NCBI GenBank assembly: GCA_035610835.1
Contig: CM069454.1
Location: 744,001-808,000 of the forward strand
Source of the DNA: Ophiura sarsii
Lineage: Eukaryota > Echinodermata > Ophiuroidea > Amphilepidida > Ophiuridae
Direction: 5' to 3'
Length of the DNA stretch: 64,000 nucleotides
Positions 32,893 to 43,575 of this stretch are shown here, piece after piece (position 1 is the first letter of the stretch; each line of letters opens with the position of its first letter). Both the position numbers and the translations under genes were made by a program. The notes beneath the pieces are model-generated. The model had not been told where the DNA came from, searched no databases, and saw nothing but the letters and a program-made list of their open reading frames with translations.

Positions 32893-35800
32893 CCATATGA
32901 TTGCATATGCACATTGGGTAATGATGAAATGATAATAACTTGTCTTAATGGCACATCATCCCGATTACAGTTGATGTATCCATCAGGTTTTTTAAACCCA
33001 TTGGAAGAAAATATCATGACAAGTCGTAATTTACACTCTGATATGTCAAGCTTGAACTCAGATGTGAATATAGCAAGCCTAAAATCAAATTCTGATATGG
33101 CAAGCTCCAACAATGAATCTGAGAGGATGAGCTTAAAATCAGATTATGATATGGCAAGCTCGATTCTCAACTCTGAGATGACAAGCTCCCGCGCAGACTA
33201 TGTTTTCACTAAATCGAGCATGGAATCTGAAGGTACATACAACGCATGCCCTACGTGGTCAAACTGCAACACTCACTCTAATTCGACGAGTTTCAACGCA
33301 GACATGCAGTCGTCAAGCTTCCACTTCAACAAAGCCTTTCAGTCGCCAAGCGAATTCCACTCGGAACTTGATCCGTCAGACTACTACATCAGCAAATACT
33401 CTGAGTCGTCAAGCTTCAACTGGGAGTCGTCAAGCTTCAACTGGGAGTCGTCAAGCTTCTCGGGGTTGTCAAGCTTCAACTCGGAGTTGTCAAGCTTCAA
33501 CTCGGAGTCGTCAAGCTTCTCGGAGTTGTCAAACTTCAACTGGGAGTCAACAAGCTCCATTATCAACGACACACTAACTGCCTTAACAGACCTAAGATCA
33601 TTATCTTGGAGTGACACTGGCCTCCATGGAATAGAGCCTCAGGCATTTTCAGGTTTATCTTGGAGTACCTTGTATTGGTTAGATTTGGCCGACAATTTTA
33701 TTGCAAAACTTCACCCACAGCAGTTTGATGCGCTTACAAACCTGAAATTGTTACGCCTGTCCGGAAATAATATTGTAGAGTTGCACCAACAACAGTTTGA
33801 AGCACTTGTACATCTGCAATTATTATTTTTGGATTGCAATATTATTGTGGATATCAAACCACATCAGTTTCGTACGCTCACAAAACTGTCGGTGTTGCAG
33901 CTGTCCGACAATATTGTTTCGGAATTACACAAACAGCAGTTTGAAAATATTTCAAATATTGAACAATTAGATCTGTCCAGCAATAACATTGAAGAGCTAC
34001 ACCCTGAGCTTTTTGAAGCACTGTCCAACCTAGTATGGTTAGATCTGGCCAACAATAATATTGTAGAAATACACCCCGAGCAGTTTCAAGCATTTATAAA
34101 CCTGAAAAAGTTAGATTTGTCTTACAATAACATTGTAGAATTGCACCCGGGACAGTTTGAAGCCCTTTCAAACTTGAGAAACCTCATTATGTTCAACAAT
34201 ACTATTAACGTACTACACCCACAGCTGTTTAAAGCGCTTTCAAGCCTGAAACAGTTAGATATGTCAATCAATAATATTGTAGAGCTACATCCGCAACAGT
34301 TTGAAACGCTTACAAACCTAGTGCGGCTATATCTATCTAGCAATAATATTATTGAGCTACACCTAGAGTTGTTTAACGCACTCCCAAATCTTTGGGAGCT
34401 AAACTTATCTGACAATAACATTGTGGAACTACACCCATTGCTGTTTAATGCGTTTACAAACCTGATGCATTTAGTGCTATCCAACAATAATATTGAGGAG
34501 CTACATGCGGAGCAGTTTCATACTTTGTCTAATTTGATAAGTTTAGACTTATCTAGAAATAAAATTATAGTGATATACATGCAGCAGTTTGAGTCGCTTA
34601 ACGCCCTGAAATCGTTATATTTGTTTAACAATAATATTGTGGAGCTGTACAAACTGCAATTTAAAGGGGTTAGTAACCTGGTTAATTTAGATTTAAAGGA
34701 CAATGATATTGTTGATGTACAACCTCAGCAGTTTGAAGAGCTGAAAACACTAGTCCAGTTAGATCTGTCCAACAATAAAATTGTGGAGCTGTCCCCTCAG
34801 TCATTTGCATGTCTTAACAATTTGCAAACGTTTTCACTAGCAGGCAATACAATTAAGAAGCTACACCCCCAATCATTTAATGCGCTTACAAACATGATCA
34901 AGTTTAATATGACCAGGAATTATATTATTGAGTTAGACTCACAGCTTTTTGGCACGCTTAAAAGCCTGAGATGGCTTTATCTGTCCCATAATGAAATTGT
35001 AAAGTTATATTCTCGACAGTTTGGAGCCCTTCCCAGTCTGACCGTGTTAGATCTATCAAACAATCAAATTGAGATGCTTCACTCGCATTCATTAAACGGA
35101 CTAACCCACTTAGCATTGCTATATCTGTCCAACAATAAAATTAAAACTGTTGATTCATTGGTGTTAATGTCAAATAGCAAACTCAATTACATTGATTTTA
35201 GTCACAACGATCTAGTTCTATTTCAACTGAACTCATCAGTGCAGTACAACAGACTGGGCTATATTTCGCTTTCTACAAATAGATTGTCGCATTTCCAGCG
35301 TGGGCTATTTCAAAACATGGAACACTTAGATTATCTCGATTTATCTAACAATAAGTTCAATGTTTTTGATTCGGGATTTTACTTTTTGAATAACCCAATG
35401 CCTTATCTTGACACTGTTGATCTAAGACAAAACAAGCTGCATATGGTAAATGTCAAGTCCTTTAGACATTTCACAGAAATAGTAAATATTTTTGTCGACA
35501 ATGCTGCTACTTGTTGCTTTACAGAAGCAGCAACATGTAATGCTAATATTCCACGTTCTCAATTTTTGACATGTGGCAGATTACTTTCGAATCCAATTCA
35601 AAGATCATGTATGTGGATTTTAGGAATGTTTGCAATTATCAGTAACACGTGCGTTTTGTATTACCGTTACATTCACCGTAACGATACTAGCAAAGTACAA
35701 TATTTAATAATTTCAAATCTGTCAATCTCAGATCTGTTCATGGGTATATATATGCTGTTGATAGCTTCAGCAGATATGTATTATTTCTACCTTAACTATT

Positions 35801-36578
35801 TCCCTCTGAATTATGGAGATCAAGCATTACATGTAAAGTAGCTGGGGCGCTATCTATCTTATCAAGCGAAGCGTCTGTCTTCTTCGTTACTCTGCTAAGC
35901 GTAGACAGGTATATGGGCATCAAATATACATTTAGCACTAAGAGATTAGGCACAAGCTCAGTTAGGTTAGTCATTGCAGGCCTCTGGTGTTTCACGGTAA
36001 TATTGAGTATCATTTCAACCATTTTGCCAGAGATTGATCCTGATTTGTATGACGTATCCGAGGTGTGTACTGGACTCCCGCTTTCTAGAAGCAACATATT
36101 TAAGGATCAGTCCCGTCTTTATGAACTGATGGGCTTAGAAGATGTAGTATATATTATTATCCATTTTAAAACAGTAGTTGGCACTAGACCAGGTATGTAT
36201 TTTGGTATAGCGTTATTTTGCATTATCAATTTGATATGCATGGTGGGAATAACGTGTTGCTACATCGGTATATTCATCACAGCGCGACAAACAGCAAAAC
36301 AAGCAGGGCGAAATCAAACTCAAAAGGAGGAACTAAAAATGGCTATTAAGATAAGCGTTATTGTCCTTACTGATATGATGTGCTGGTTACCTATCATCAT
36401 ATTGTCTATCGTTGTACAGAGTGGGGGTACTACAGTATCACCTTTCACCTATACATGGATTGTAACGTTTGTACTGCCCATTAATTCCGCTATCAATCCA
36501 TTTCTATATTCTTTAGCAACAGCAATATATGATTATGTACAAAAACGAAACACTGATAATGCTGTTGTTAATGCGTGA
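32719..36578 (+). CDS. Intronless LRR-containing rhodopsin-class GPCR (LGR/relaxin-receptor/GRL101 type), with two lesions
   Basis: From ATG 32719 a signal peptide (MMEYLIFVIILLVSNWSSV) leads to a cysteine pair (IDCTVDCLN), then an in-frame TGA at 32890. The same frame resumes with DCICTLGNDEMIITCLNGT, an LRR N-cap-like Cys cluster, and runs to 35841. It continues as a Ser/Asn-rich linker (about residues 35-205 counted from Met 32914), about 26 LRRs of 24 residues (LDLSNNNIVELHPQQFEAL pattern), a Cys hinge (ATCCFTEAATC) and TM1-TM2 (NLSISDLFMGIYMLLIASAD). A -1 shift is needed near 35797-35816 to read TM3 (CKVAGALSILSSEASVF), the DRY-type VDRYMGIKY, and TM4-TM7 ending NPFLYS, with the stop after 36576. 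The architecture is that of LGR/relaxin-type receptors, which bind ligand on the ectodomain and couple to G proteins at the plasma membrane. No LDLa module is seen. The lack of introns fits a retrocopy or a single-exon family member. Confidence 0.88.
32890..32892 (+). other. In-frame TGA in the receptor N terminus
   Basis: The TGA lies between FSNQFY and PYDCICTLG in one continuous frame. It is probably a nonsense mutation or sequencing error. No adjacent splice pair that would remove it neatly was found. Confidence 0.8.
33015..33560 (+). repeat. Ser-rich coding minisatellite in the receptor ectodomain
   Basis: The first part repeats 'tctgatatggcaagctc' text (NSDMASS..). The second part (about 33405-33550) repeats a 21-bp unit 'tcaagcttcaactgggagtcg' (SSFNWES, SSFNSES) about seven times. 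It encodes a low-complexity linker between the LRR cap and the first LRR. Confidence 0.88.
33580..35480 (+). other. Leucine-rich repeat domain (about 26 repeats)
   Basis: The 72-bp/24-residue periodicity is strict. The consensus is L..LdLS.NNIvELHpqqFeaLtNL, with F at the same place in nearly every repeat, as in the typical (T) LRR class. Near-identical middle repeats (about 6-17) point to recent internal duplication or gene conversion. Confidence 0.92.
35797..35816 (+). other. Frameshift between TM2 and TM3 of the receptor
   Basis: The upstream frame runs on to a TAG after LHVK (35839-35841). The TM3 frame is readable backwards to SELWRSSITCKVAG and is blocked by a TAA at about 35794. One missing base in 'actatttccctctgaattat' would join them. 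Confidence 0.85.
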
Positions 36579-36916
36579 CTGTCTATCGAATGGAATACAA
36601 CAATTATGACTTCTTATACCCTCGCACTTTGTATATATTTAACTAAACACTATGTTCAGACTTTAGGAGAAGTAGAAACATGTATGTTCACCTGTATGCA
36701 CTGCACAGTAACATAACATAACAATGAGCATTTATATAGCGCTCTTACACATTTAATAATGGTACCTTAGTAAAACATAACTTTATAAAAACATAGTTAA
36801 ACATCACTAGCAAATGACGTATCATGAGGCATGCCTGATGTGACGCGGTAAAATGTGCAACACAAATTTACAAAAGGCACAACATTCTTCGTTAGCGGTA
36901 GTGAGATGAGTTCTAA
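36579..36916. other. Receptor 3' flank
   Basis: AT-rich. No AATAAA was noted in the first 200 bp after the stop, and no repeat is recognised. Confidence 0.4.
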
Positions 36917-37261
36917 AGGTGTACTAAGAGATGTTTAAGATTTTATGTTTTTACAAAATTTACTTAATATTAAAGATAATCATTATAATTGATCATTTAT
37001 TGAAACTTTAAAGAAGAAAAAACCCGCCCTCTATGTGATATCGATATCGTATGTAATTTGAATCGAAAATAAAAATAGCGTAAGGCTGTTTACCATAAAA
37101 TGCTGTCCGAGACGGGGATGGAATATTTGCACAAAGTCGGCTGATTTTTCTTAATCCTTACAGCTGTAAGTTTGTGTATGTAATGAAAATTTAAAAATGT
37201 AGAAATCCCAGGTTTTATTCTAATTTAGGGCGCAGCCTTCAACACATCTCTTAGTACCCCT
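36917..37261. mobile_element. TTAA-flanked MITE (AGGTGTACTAAGAG family)
   Basis: The left end is CTAA|AGGTGTACTAAGAGATGT and the right end reverse-complemented is AGGGGTACTAAGAGATGT next to TTAA (37262-37265). It belongs to the same terminal family as 31752-32258. Non-coding. Confidence 0.78.
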
Positions 37262-37831
37262 TTAAAGTGAAGTGAGAATCCGAATGTCAATCATCAAAGC
37301 AATTTGTTGAGAAAATGTTTCCTCGATTTGGTTATTGATCCTGACATAAATGGTAATAATCTCCCTGTACTTTATGTGCTTAAGAGATCAAATTAAAGTC
37401 TGGTTTTATCAGCTATCGAGGGAATGGTTTGTTCAATTTATTATTTTCTTTGAAGATACAGATATGATGTGTTCTGGTGGTTGACCTGCATCTTTTCCGC
37501 GACTGGATGTCGAAGAGCATAAATAGAGCAGTCATTTGAGTTTCTGTAATCAACTTTAATCTAGCATACTTAGAGCAAATGTAATTTAGGAACCGCCTAA
37601 TTATAATGTTGAAACCTATAGAAGTCAGAGAAGCAGTGGAGATGAGGAAAAGAGGAGACATTACATATTGAGTCAATTTTGTCATCAACTTTGACGACGG
37701 AAGTTAAATGTTCTCCATGTCATCAAACTTCTCGTCAAAGTTGATTGAGTACCATTCCGATAACATCCTCCGACGAGTAGAAGATGAGACATAAATGTGT
37801 GAGTATAAACATCTGGTTTTGTCTAGTTTAA

Positions 37832-38174
37832 AGGTAGATGTTCCGATTTTCAACTTGAAGTTTTCTATTCTACATGAAAGGTCATCCTTAAAAAAGTCGT
37901 GTTCCAAAGTTTGAGTTGCATAGCTCTAATGGTTCTTATTTTAGACGCACAAGATGCTGTGAACTGTACCCATTGAGTAGTGCACAAACTATATCGGTGG
38001 TTACCACCATTCGCGGTAATTCGACGTTATTTCACCGATTTCTCCGTAATTATACCGATTTAGGCCGTGATGTCAGTATGATGATGAGAAAAATACGAGC
38101 TTTCATATGATATGAAAATCTCCGTATGTTTGAAATAATTCTGTGTTACGAAAATGTGATCGGGTCATCTACCT
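37832..38174. mobile_element. TTAA-flanked MITE, copy 2 of the 226-572 family
   Basis: TTAA|AGGTAGATGTTCCGAT on the left and GATCGGGTCATCTACCT|TTAA on the right. Its left half is the inverted match of 452-572. Confidence 0.85.
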
Positions 38175-39040
38175 TTAAACCCCCGTAATGATTATCATCA
38201 AACCTGATGTATCGCTTCACAGATAAGGGAGTAGACTAAAGCCATAGTCGGGATTGTCGAAGCAATAATCAGAAAGTCTTTTTTTCTTCATAGTGTTACG
38301 GGTCCCTTTAAGCCAAGTAGTAGAGGGCATTGATAAGGTTTGTGGGCGACGAGCTGCGCTAAGTCAAATACGACACGCTCGCTATATCTTTGTTGATGTT
38401 TTCCGAGGATTCGTCCATGTGGCTGATACATTATTGAGTATGATTATAATGACCACATAACAATAAATAAGGCATAATGAAGACAACAAATCACGACCAA
38501 TGAACCATGATTACTGCTGTACGCAAATGGTATTTATTATTTAAGTCGTAATTCATAGGAACGCCGCGGAAAGAGCGTTACAAGCGGTGGACAGCTGCGG
38601 TGGGATCGCAAATCAATGTAAATTGAAACAACAATTGCAACCCACAGTACAGTTAGTGTTGGAATGCACAGTGAAATAAGTTGACTGATTATAATTTTTA
38701 GTGACGAATATAGCCGCAAATATAACGTCAAAGGTCTCGATCGCAGGAACACGAACTCCGATTTTGCGCCTCTTTTTCACCTCCTTTTTTGCGTTTTTCG
38801 CACAATGTAGCCACAGCCACCCTTCAGCAATCTCACTATTTGCCATCCTAAACTAAGTGCTATTCGCAGTGTGCTTTTATCTATTTTTGCCGAGACCGAT
38901 TCTCTACTTTTACATACCCATTGTGGACACCAATTTCTCTGTGAAGTGTATGTTCAAAATTTGGCAGTCCCACAATTATGTCAACCGTGGAGAGCTAAGG
39001 TAGGACAATCGGTTTTCCCGATTTCACTGTTTGCATGCAG
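38175..39040. other. Unassigned sequence
   Basis: No repeat was recognised. The minus-strand frame 38846-38613 opens MANSEIAEGW and is Lys/Arg-rich (KKEVKKRRK). It could be a first exon of an unidentified gene, but nothing else supports it. Confidence 0.35.
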
Positions 39041-39420
39041 CCTAACCGTGTCTTGTATTACCAATCCATACATCCATCCTTCGTTATGCCCGTCTTCCAC
39101 TCTCCCATCCTCAACACCCTACATCATATTCTTATGTGTGTACAGAGCATATTTTGGACTAAAATAGTTGTCTGTTTGTCAGCTATGTGATCAATAACTA
39201 TGCCATGGGCGGCCATCTTATATTTATCCCATCTTATTCCTACCCGTGTGTTGTATTACCAATCCATACATCCATCATTCATCCTACGTTATGCCTTTCT
39301 ACCGCCTTCTTTCCTGCTGATTACTTAAACTTACTCTGCTTGTTGTCAAGTGTGATCAATAACTAAGGGCGACCATCTTATACTCATCCCATCTTATTGT
39401 AAGTAGACTTTAGTCACCTT
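39040..39420 (+). repeat. ~190-bp tandem duplication
   Basis: 'gtattaccaatccatacatc' followed by '...cgttatgcc', and later 'gtgatcaataacta', 'gcgg/gcgaccatcttata' and 'catcccatcttatt', occur twice in order (39056-39240 and 39251-39398). It may be the 5' leader of the LINE remnant that follows. Confidence 0.75.
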
Positions 39421-39769
39421 ATTACGACCCATCAGTGAGCATTTCTTACGATTAATCATGTTTGACCCCTCATCTTACTGCTGCTTGTTATACCAACTCT
39501 TATGACTGTAACTTCATATTAACGCCCTACAAACTTAACCATGCTCAATGTCAAGGGCTCAACATAGACTCTTTTATGTAGTATCCTGCCGCTAGCTTTA
39601 CTAGCCCAAACCACTACTGCTACCACAAGTCCCCGCAGGCTTCTATGCTATCTTCAATATATTCATGTCCAAGACTATCAAAGTCCTATTCGCCACGCCT
39701 CAACAGAAAGTCTGTCTAACTTTAATATCTCTGTATCCTATTAATATCTCAATCACACGATACTGAAGT

Positions 39770-40310
39770 TAACCCTGGGCCAGTACGCACACCTAAATAT
39801 CCATGTGGTGTGTGCAAGAAAGGTGTGGCCTGGTCACGCACATGGACAGCTGTGGCTTGTAATACCTGGTATCACACGAACTGCATGGGAATGTCAAATG
39901 ACATGGCACAAACCTTGCACCATAAAACATGTCATCGATTCCGCAATTTTGGATCCAATTTTGTGGCATATCTCAAAAAACTACTCCTCATACACCTAGT
40001 ATCATCAACAACGCAAGCCAGAGGACACCCCACTCAGTTCCAGAGACAACACTACCGGATCTCGGCTTCTCTTCACTCCTTCTTTCCCAGCGCCATCTTC
40101 CTCTGGAACCACCTGTCAGCCTCAACGGTGACTGCCCAATCCATGGAGCAGCTCAGGAACAGGCTGAGCCCCCTGACCCTACGTTAACAGTTAACAGTCG
40201 GGTGGCGTCTTTGTAACTTGCACCCCTTCCACAAGCACTCCTTCACCTGTAAATAATGGATATCGTGTTCCTGCTCGCACCCTTTGTACCTTACAGTACG
40301 ACTTTTCTTT
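39770..40310 (+). pseudogene. Internally deleted LINE: PHD-like zinc finger joined to RT C terminus
   Basis: The plus strand reads YPCGVCKKGVAWS..WTAVAC, NTWYHTNCMGMSNDM, a PHD-type zinc-binding pattern (C..C...C....WYH..C) known from the first part of several invertebrate LINE proteins. After a short Pro/Thr-rich stretch the frame continues RGHPTQFQRQ and SFFPSAIFLWNHLSASTVTA, which is the usual C-terminal end of a CR1/jockey-like RT ('..nSFFPRTI.dWN.LP..v..A.S...F'). The whole endonuclease-RT core is missing, so this is a deletion derivative. Codon frames shift between the two parts. There is no function beyond possible SINE-like parasitism. Confidence 0.72.
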
Positions 40311-40339
40311 CAACCGAGAGGAATGTACTTCACCATATA

Positions 40340-41444
40340 CAGGGTGTCCCAAAAGTCTATGCACGTTTTTGAAGAGTCATATCTCATAAAATATAAATCC
40401 TATGGTATAAATTTAACCATATTTTGATAGACGAGACTTGGGAAATTATTTTGCTACCAAACACAACCCTTTTGGTGAACCCACAACATTATAAAACTGG
40501 TTGAGAGTTTGTGGCCATGTGCCAGACCCACTCATACCCAGTACCACACATTGTTGCTAAAATCAGGTGCGCATGAATTAACAGTATGAAAGCAACGTTG
40601 CGCATTAGTCACAGTTCACTGCTTACCTTGCAACATTAATGTCATTACCAAACTCGGTCACTCATAACATAATAGGCGTAGTAGACAACATTGCACAGCA
40701 AAAGTCTTCATTCAAGATAGTTAACAGCATAGATAAGCGAATACAAAATACAAATTGTATAGTTCTTCGCTGAAACAAATTCAGTTCAACTTAATACTCA
40801 ACAAAAGTTCAGAAAACATTTCAAAGTGAAACGCGCACCAGGATCCATATTGAAGTTTGTGGATACATTTTTTGAACACAGGTACTGTGCATGATTTGTA
40901 TCGATGTGGTAGAAAGACTGGTAGATCAACAAGTCTCATTGATGTCATAAGACATGCAGTAGCCAAAAGTCCAAAGAGATCTATTCGCCGAATTTCCGCA
41001 GAAATCAAGATTAAAAGATCAACGGTTCACAGAATTTTGCGTAAGGACTTGAAGAAGATTTCATACAAGATTCAGATCAAACTAAACATTAAAGCAGCGG
41101 ACAGATGATATAGTTTGTTATTATGATGGGATCACAATGTAAAATTATAAATATTACAATTGACGGATTACTTTCCCGGTGTAACCAACTCTACCCGTGT
41201 TTTTGTTAATCTCAATAGGTATGGATCTATGAACTATATTCCTCCGAAGAATAAAATTACATTTTTGCTGTAATACATATTTTACTTCTAGAGTGGCATT
41301 ACAAACAGATGTTACTCCAATGTTTGGTATCAAAATTATTTCCCACATCTCCTCTTTCTAAATATGTATTCATATTTTCAATACGACTTATATTTTGTGA
41401 AATACAAAGCTTCAAAGTCGGGCATAGACTTTTGGGACACCCTG
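40340..41444 (+). mobile_element. Tc1/mariner-superfamily element with transposase remnant
   Basis: The inverted ends CAGGGTGTCCCAAAAGTCTA and the exact reverse complement, 23 bp or more, are flanked by TA (40338-40339 and 41445-41446). The element is 1105 bp. It carries part of a transposase frame (40857-41108) but no complete catalytic domain. Confidence 0.92.
40840..41108 (+). pseudogene. Transposase N-terminal HTH fragment (Tc1/mariner superfamily)
   Basis: Frame 40857-41108 reads FLNTGTVHDLYRCGRKTGR, AVAKSPKRSIRRISAEIKIK and STVHRILRKDLKKISYKIQ. This is the paired-like DNA-binding region seen in the mariner-like transposase group whose proteins read 'F..TGsv.d..r.GRp...t......v...v..sP..SiRrlsaelgis.sTvhriL.kdLk...YK.Q'. 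In an active copy it binds the terminal repeats. It stops at a TGA after about 83 codons. No DD(E/D) catalytic residues follow in any frame that I can recognise, so the element is non-autonomous. Confidence 0.85.
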
Positions 41445-41464
41445 TAGATAGATATATCAACATA

Positions 41465-41829
41465 ATTATGATGGAACATCAAGTTGGGAGGAGTTCAAGG
41501 AAGATTTTGAAAATTGTGCGGAGGTAGGAAAGTGGGGCGCAACATTGAACCCGAACATGTTAGTGTACTGTCTACGAGGAAAGGCCAGGATATGTTATTG
41601 GTCTCTACCGCCTGAGGTAAAATCTAATTACGGGATGTCAGTAGAAGCTCTCAGTAAGCGATATGGGTGCTACAAGATTTTAGATAGGGGATGCCAATAC
41701 ATGGATGATGCTGTGACAGTGGCAGAGCAGTACGAGGCAATTAAGGGTAGTTTTAAGGCCGTTTGTTTTGCCTGTGGACAGGAAGGGCACGTAGCGAGGA
41801 ATTGCAACACAAATACACTCACATATTAG
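41465..41829 (+). pseudogene. LTR-retrotransposon gag fragment with CCHC zinc knuckle
   Basis: Just after the mariner-like element the plus strand has SWEEFKEDFENCAEVGKW, then MLVYCLRGKARICYWSLPPE, MSVEALSKRYG and a knuckle CFACGQEGHVARNC (C-x2-C-x4-H-x4-C). This is the capsid C-terminal plus nucleocapsid layout of Ty3/gypsy-like gag proteins, which package element RNA. The stretch between the capsid part and the knuckle is much shorter than usual, a TAG at 41827-41829 ends it, and no protease, RT or LTR is visible. It is a dead internal fragment. A domesticated gag-knuckle gene is a less likely alternative. Confidence 0.82.
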
Positions 41830-43120
41830 GCGAGGATTGGCCGCAATAACGCCATCTTTGGCACACTGTAGCTCTTTCATTATAACTTTATATCATGAAT
41901 ATCAACCCTATCAAACTGAAAACCATCTAATTTGTTATAACTTAAAAATGCCTCATTTTATTTTGAGGGCGGACACCTTTTCCATGCTCCTCCCTCCATG
42001 TTGGCCATTTAACAAGTTTGCAATACATTAATTATACTATATATTATATCCCTCCCAAGGACACCAATATCATCAAAAGCCTCAAATATCTATGAAATGT
42101 ATCGTATACCGTATCATACACACAACATGCTCTTCGATGTGTATTTTGAATTGAGATTTTTATGTACACACAGCTCGTAGTCAAAGTGTAGACACAGCAC
42201 GTCATCATTTTCATGGAAAGCCATCGTGTCAATATTTCTAAAAACGCAATAAACACACCCAACTTTAAACCCTGATTCTAAAAGTTCCCCAACAGTCACT
42301 TTTTGTGCATTTTTTTGGTGGTTGTTGAATACTTTCTTAGTATTTTAAAACAAAAAACCAGCTTATTGGAGGCGATGTCTTAGTCATTACATGGACCGAC
42401 AGCTCTATATATAGCTAAGTGGCCAGTTAGCGGTGAACAATAGCGTAGGTCAGTTTATCACCAAAACGAACCGCGCAATTTCGAACTGCGCACTTTGGGT
42501 ACTAACACCGAGTTAAACTCCCGCGGATTTTAGACCGTCGGTTTCAAGAGTGATCTTGAGGTGAAATCAAAGTCTTTTATTAAGATTAAGGTCTTGAAAT
42601 ACTCCTTATAATAGGACCTGTCTTGCAAACTTATTGAAACCAATCTATGACATCTACAAGCAGAGCATTTCCCTTCGGCATTTTACAAATTCGTCGCTAT
42701 CGAAAATATAATGTGTCAAAGTAGTGTCTACATTGATATGCCAAACAGCTGTCTTAAGCAGCGAAATTACACAATTTTCGTGTATTTAGATAAAATAGGG
42801 TTTTAGCAACTATTATTCTTAAATCGATTTTATGACGTGACCATTTAAGTACATAAAAGACATTTTAAGAGAGAGAGAGAGCACAATTTCACTCTTATCT
42901 TGGCGAGATCGAAATGGGTTAAACAACCTTAAACAACCTTAAACTCTGGTAGTTTCGTTATTCCTCCCTTCTAATTATTGGTTAACGACCGTTTATTTTC
43001 GGTCAGTTTAACTCTTAATCAATTATTGTTTTAAACTTTTTAACCAATTATTGTTTAAAACGCTCTAACCAACTAAAAGTTTAACAGTTAACTAACTTGG
43101 TTGCTTAACACGTTTAACCA
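41830..43120. other. AT-rich intergenic sequence
   Basis: No gene is recognised. It contains a short GA tract at 42870-42881 and a run of 'gtttaac/ggttaa' words at 42915-43110 that looks like weak local repetition. Confidence 0.35.
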
Positions 43121-43124
43121 ATAA

Positions 43125-43233
43125 CTGTATAGGATTTAGTATAACGCTTTATACTGTTATTGTTTATGGAATCAACAGTTATTAACCAGTAACTGTATAG
43201 GCTTTATACTGTTATTGTTTATGGAATCAACGT
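43125..43233 (+). repeat. ~65-bp tandem duplication
   Basis: 'taactgtatagg' followed by 'ctttatactgttattgttta' and 'tggaatcaac' occurs twice, at about 43125-43174 and 43189-43233. Confidence 0.85.
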
Positions 43234-43247
43234 AGTAGTCCAGGGTT

Positions 43248-43575
43248 ATTGGCAAGTTGGAACCTATCATCAGAGCTGACAGCGATATTTGAAGGTAAGA
43301 TTATAATATACGTTTTGCAATTACACAAATCAACTGCCAGGTAGGCCTAAATGATGTTTGAGTCTCGCATGCATTATAAGCTTATCAATATCATGATGCA
43401 TCCGGCGAGTCATGACCATCCATCCAAAAATTTACCGAAAATCCCCGGCGAAAATCGCTCAGCAAACATCATTTAGGCCTACCTGGCAGTTGATTTGTGT
43501 AATTGCAAAACGTATAATAAAATCTTACCTTCAAATATCGCTGTCAGCTCTGATGATAGGTTCCAACTTGCCAAT
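43248..43575. mobile_element. Near-perfect long hairpin element (113-bp arms)
   Basis: The left arm 43248-43360 and the right arm 43463-43575 are inverted repeats with only a few mismatches, separated by ~102 bp. The arms start ATTGGCAAGTTGGAACC. No transposase is present and the target duplication is not clear. It resembles a foldback MITE. Confidence 0.9.

Noticed and set aside
33200..33577. Frames overlapping the receptor (S/T/Q-rich plus frame and several minus-strand leucine-rich frames)
   Set aside because: They are alternate-frame shadows of the repetitive LRR and Ser-rich coding sequence.
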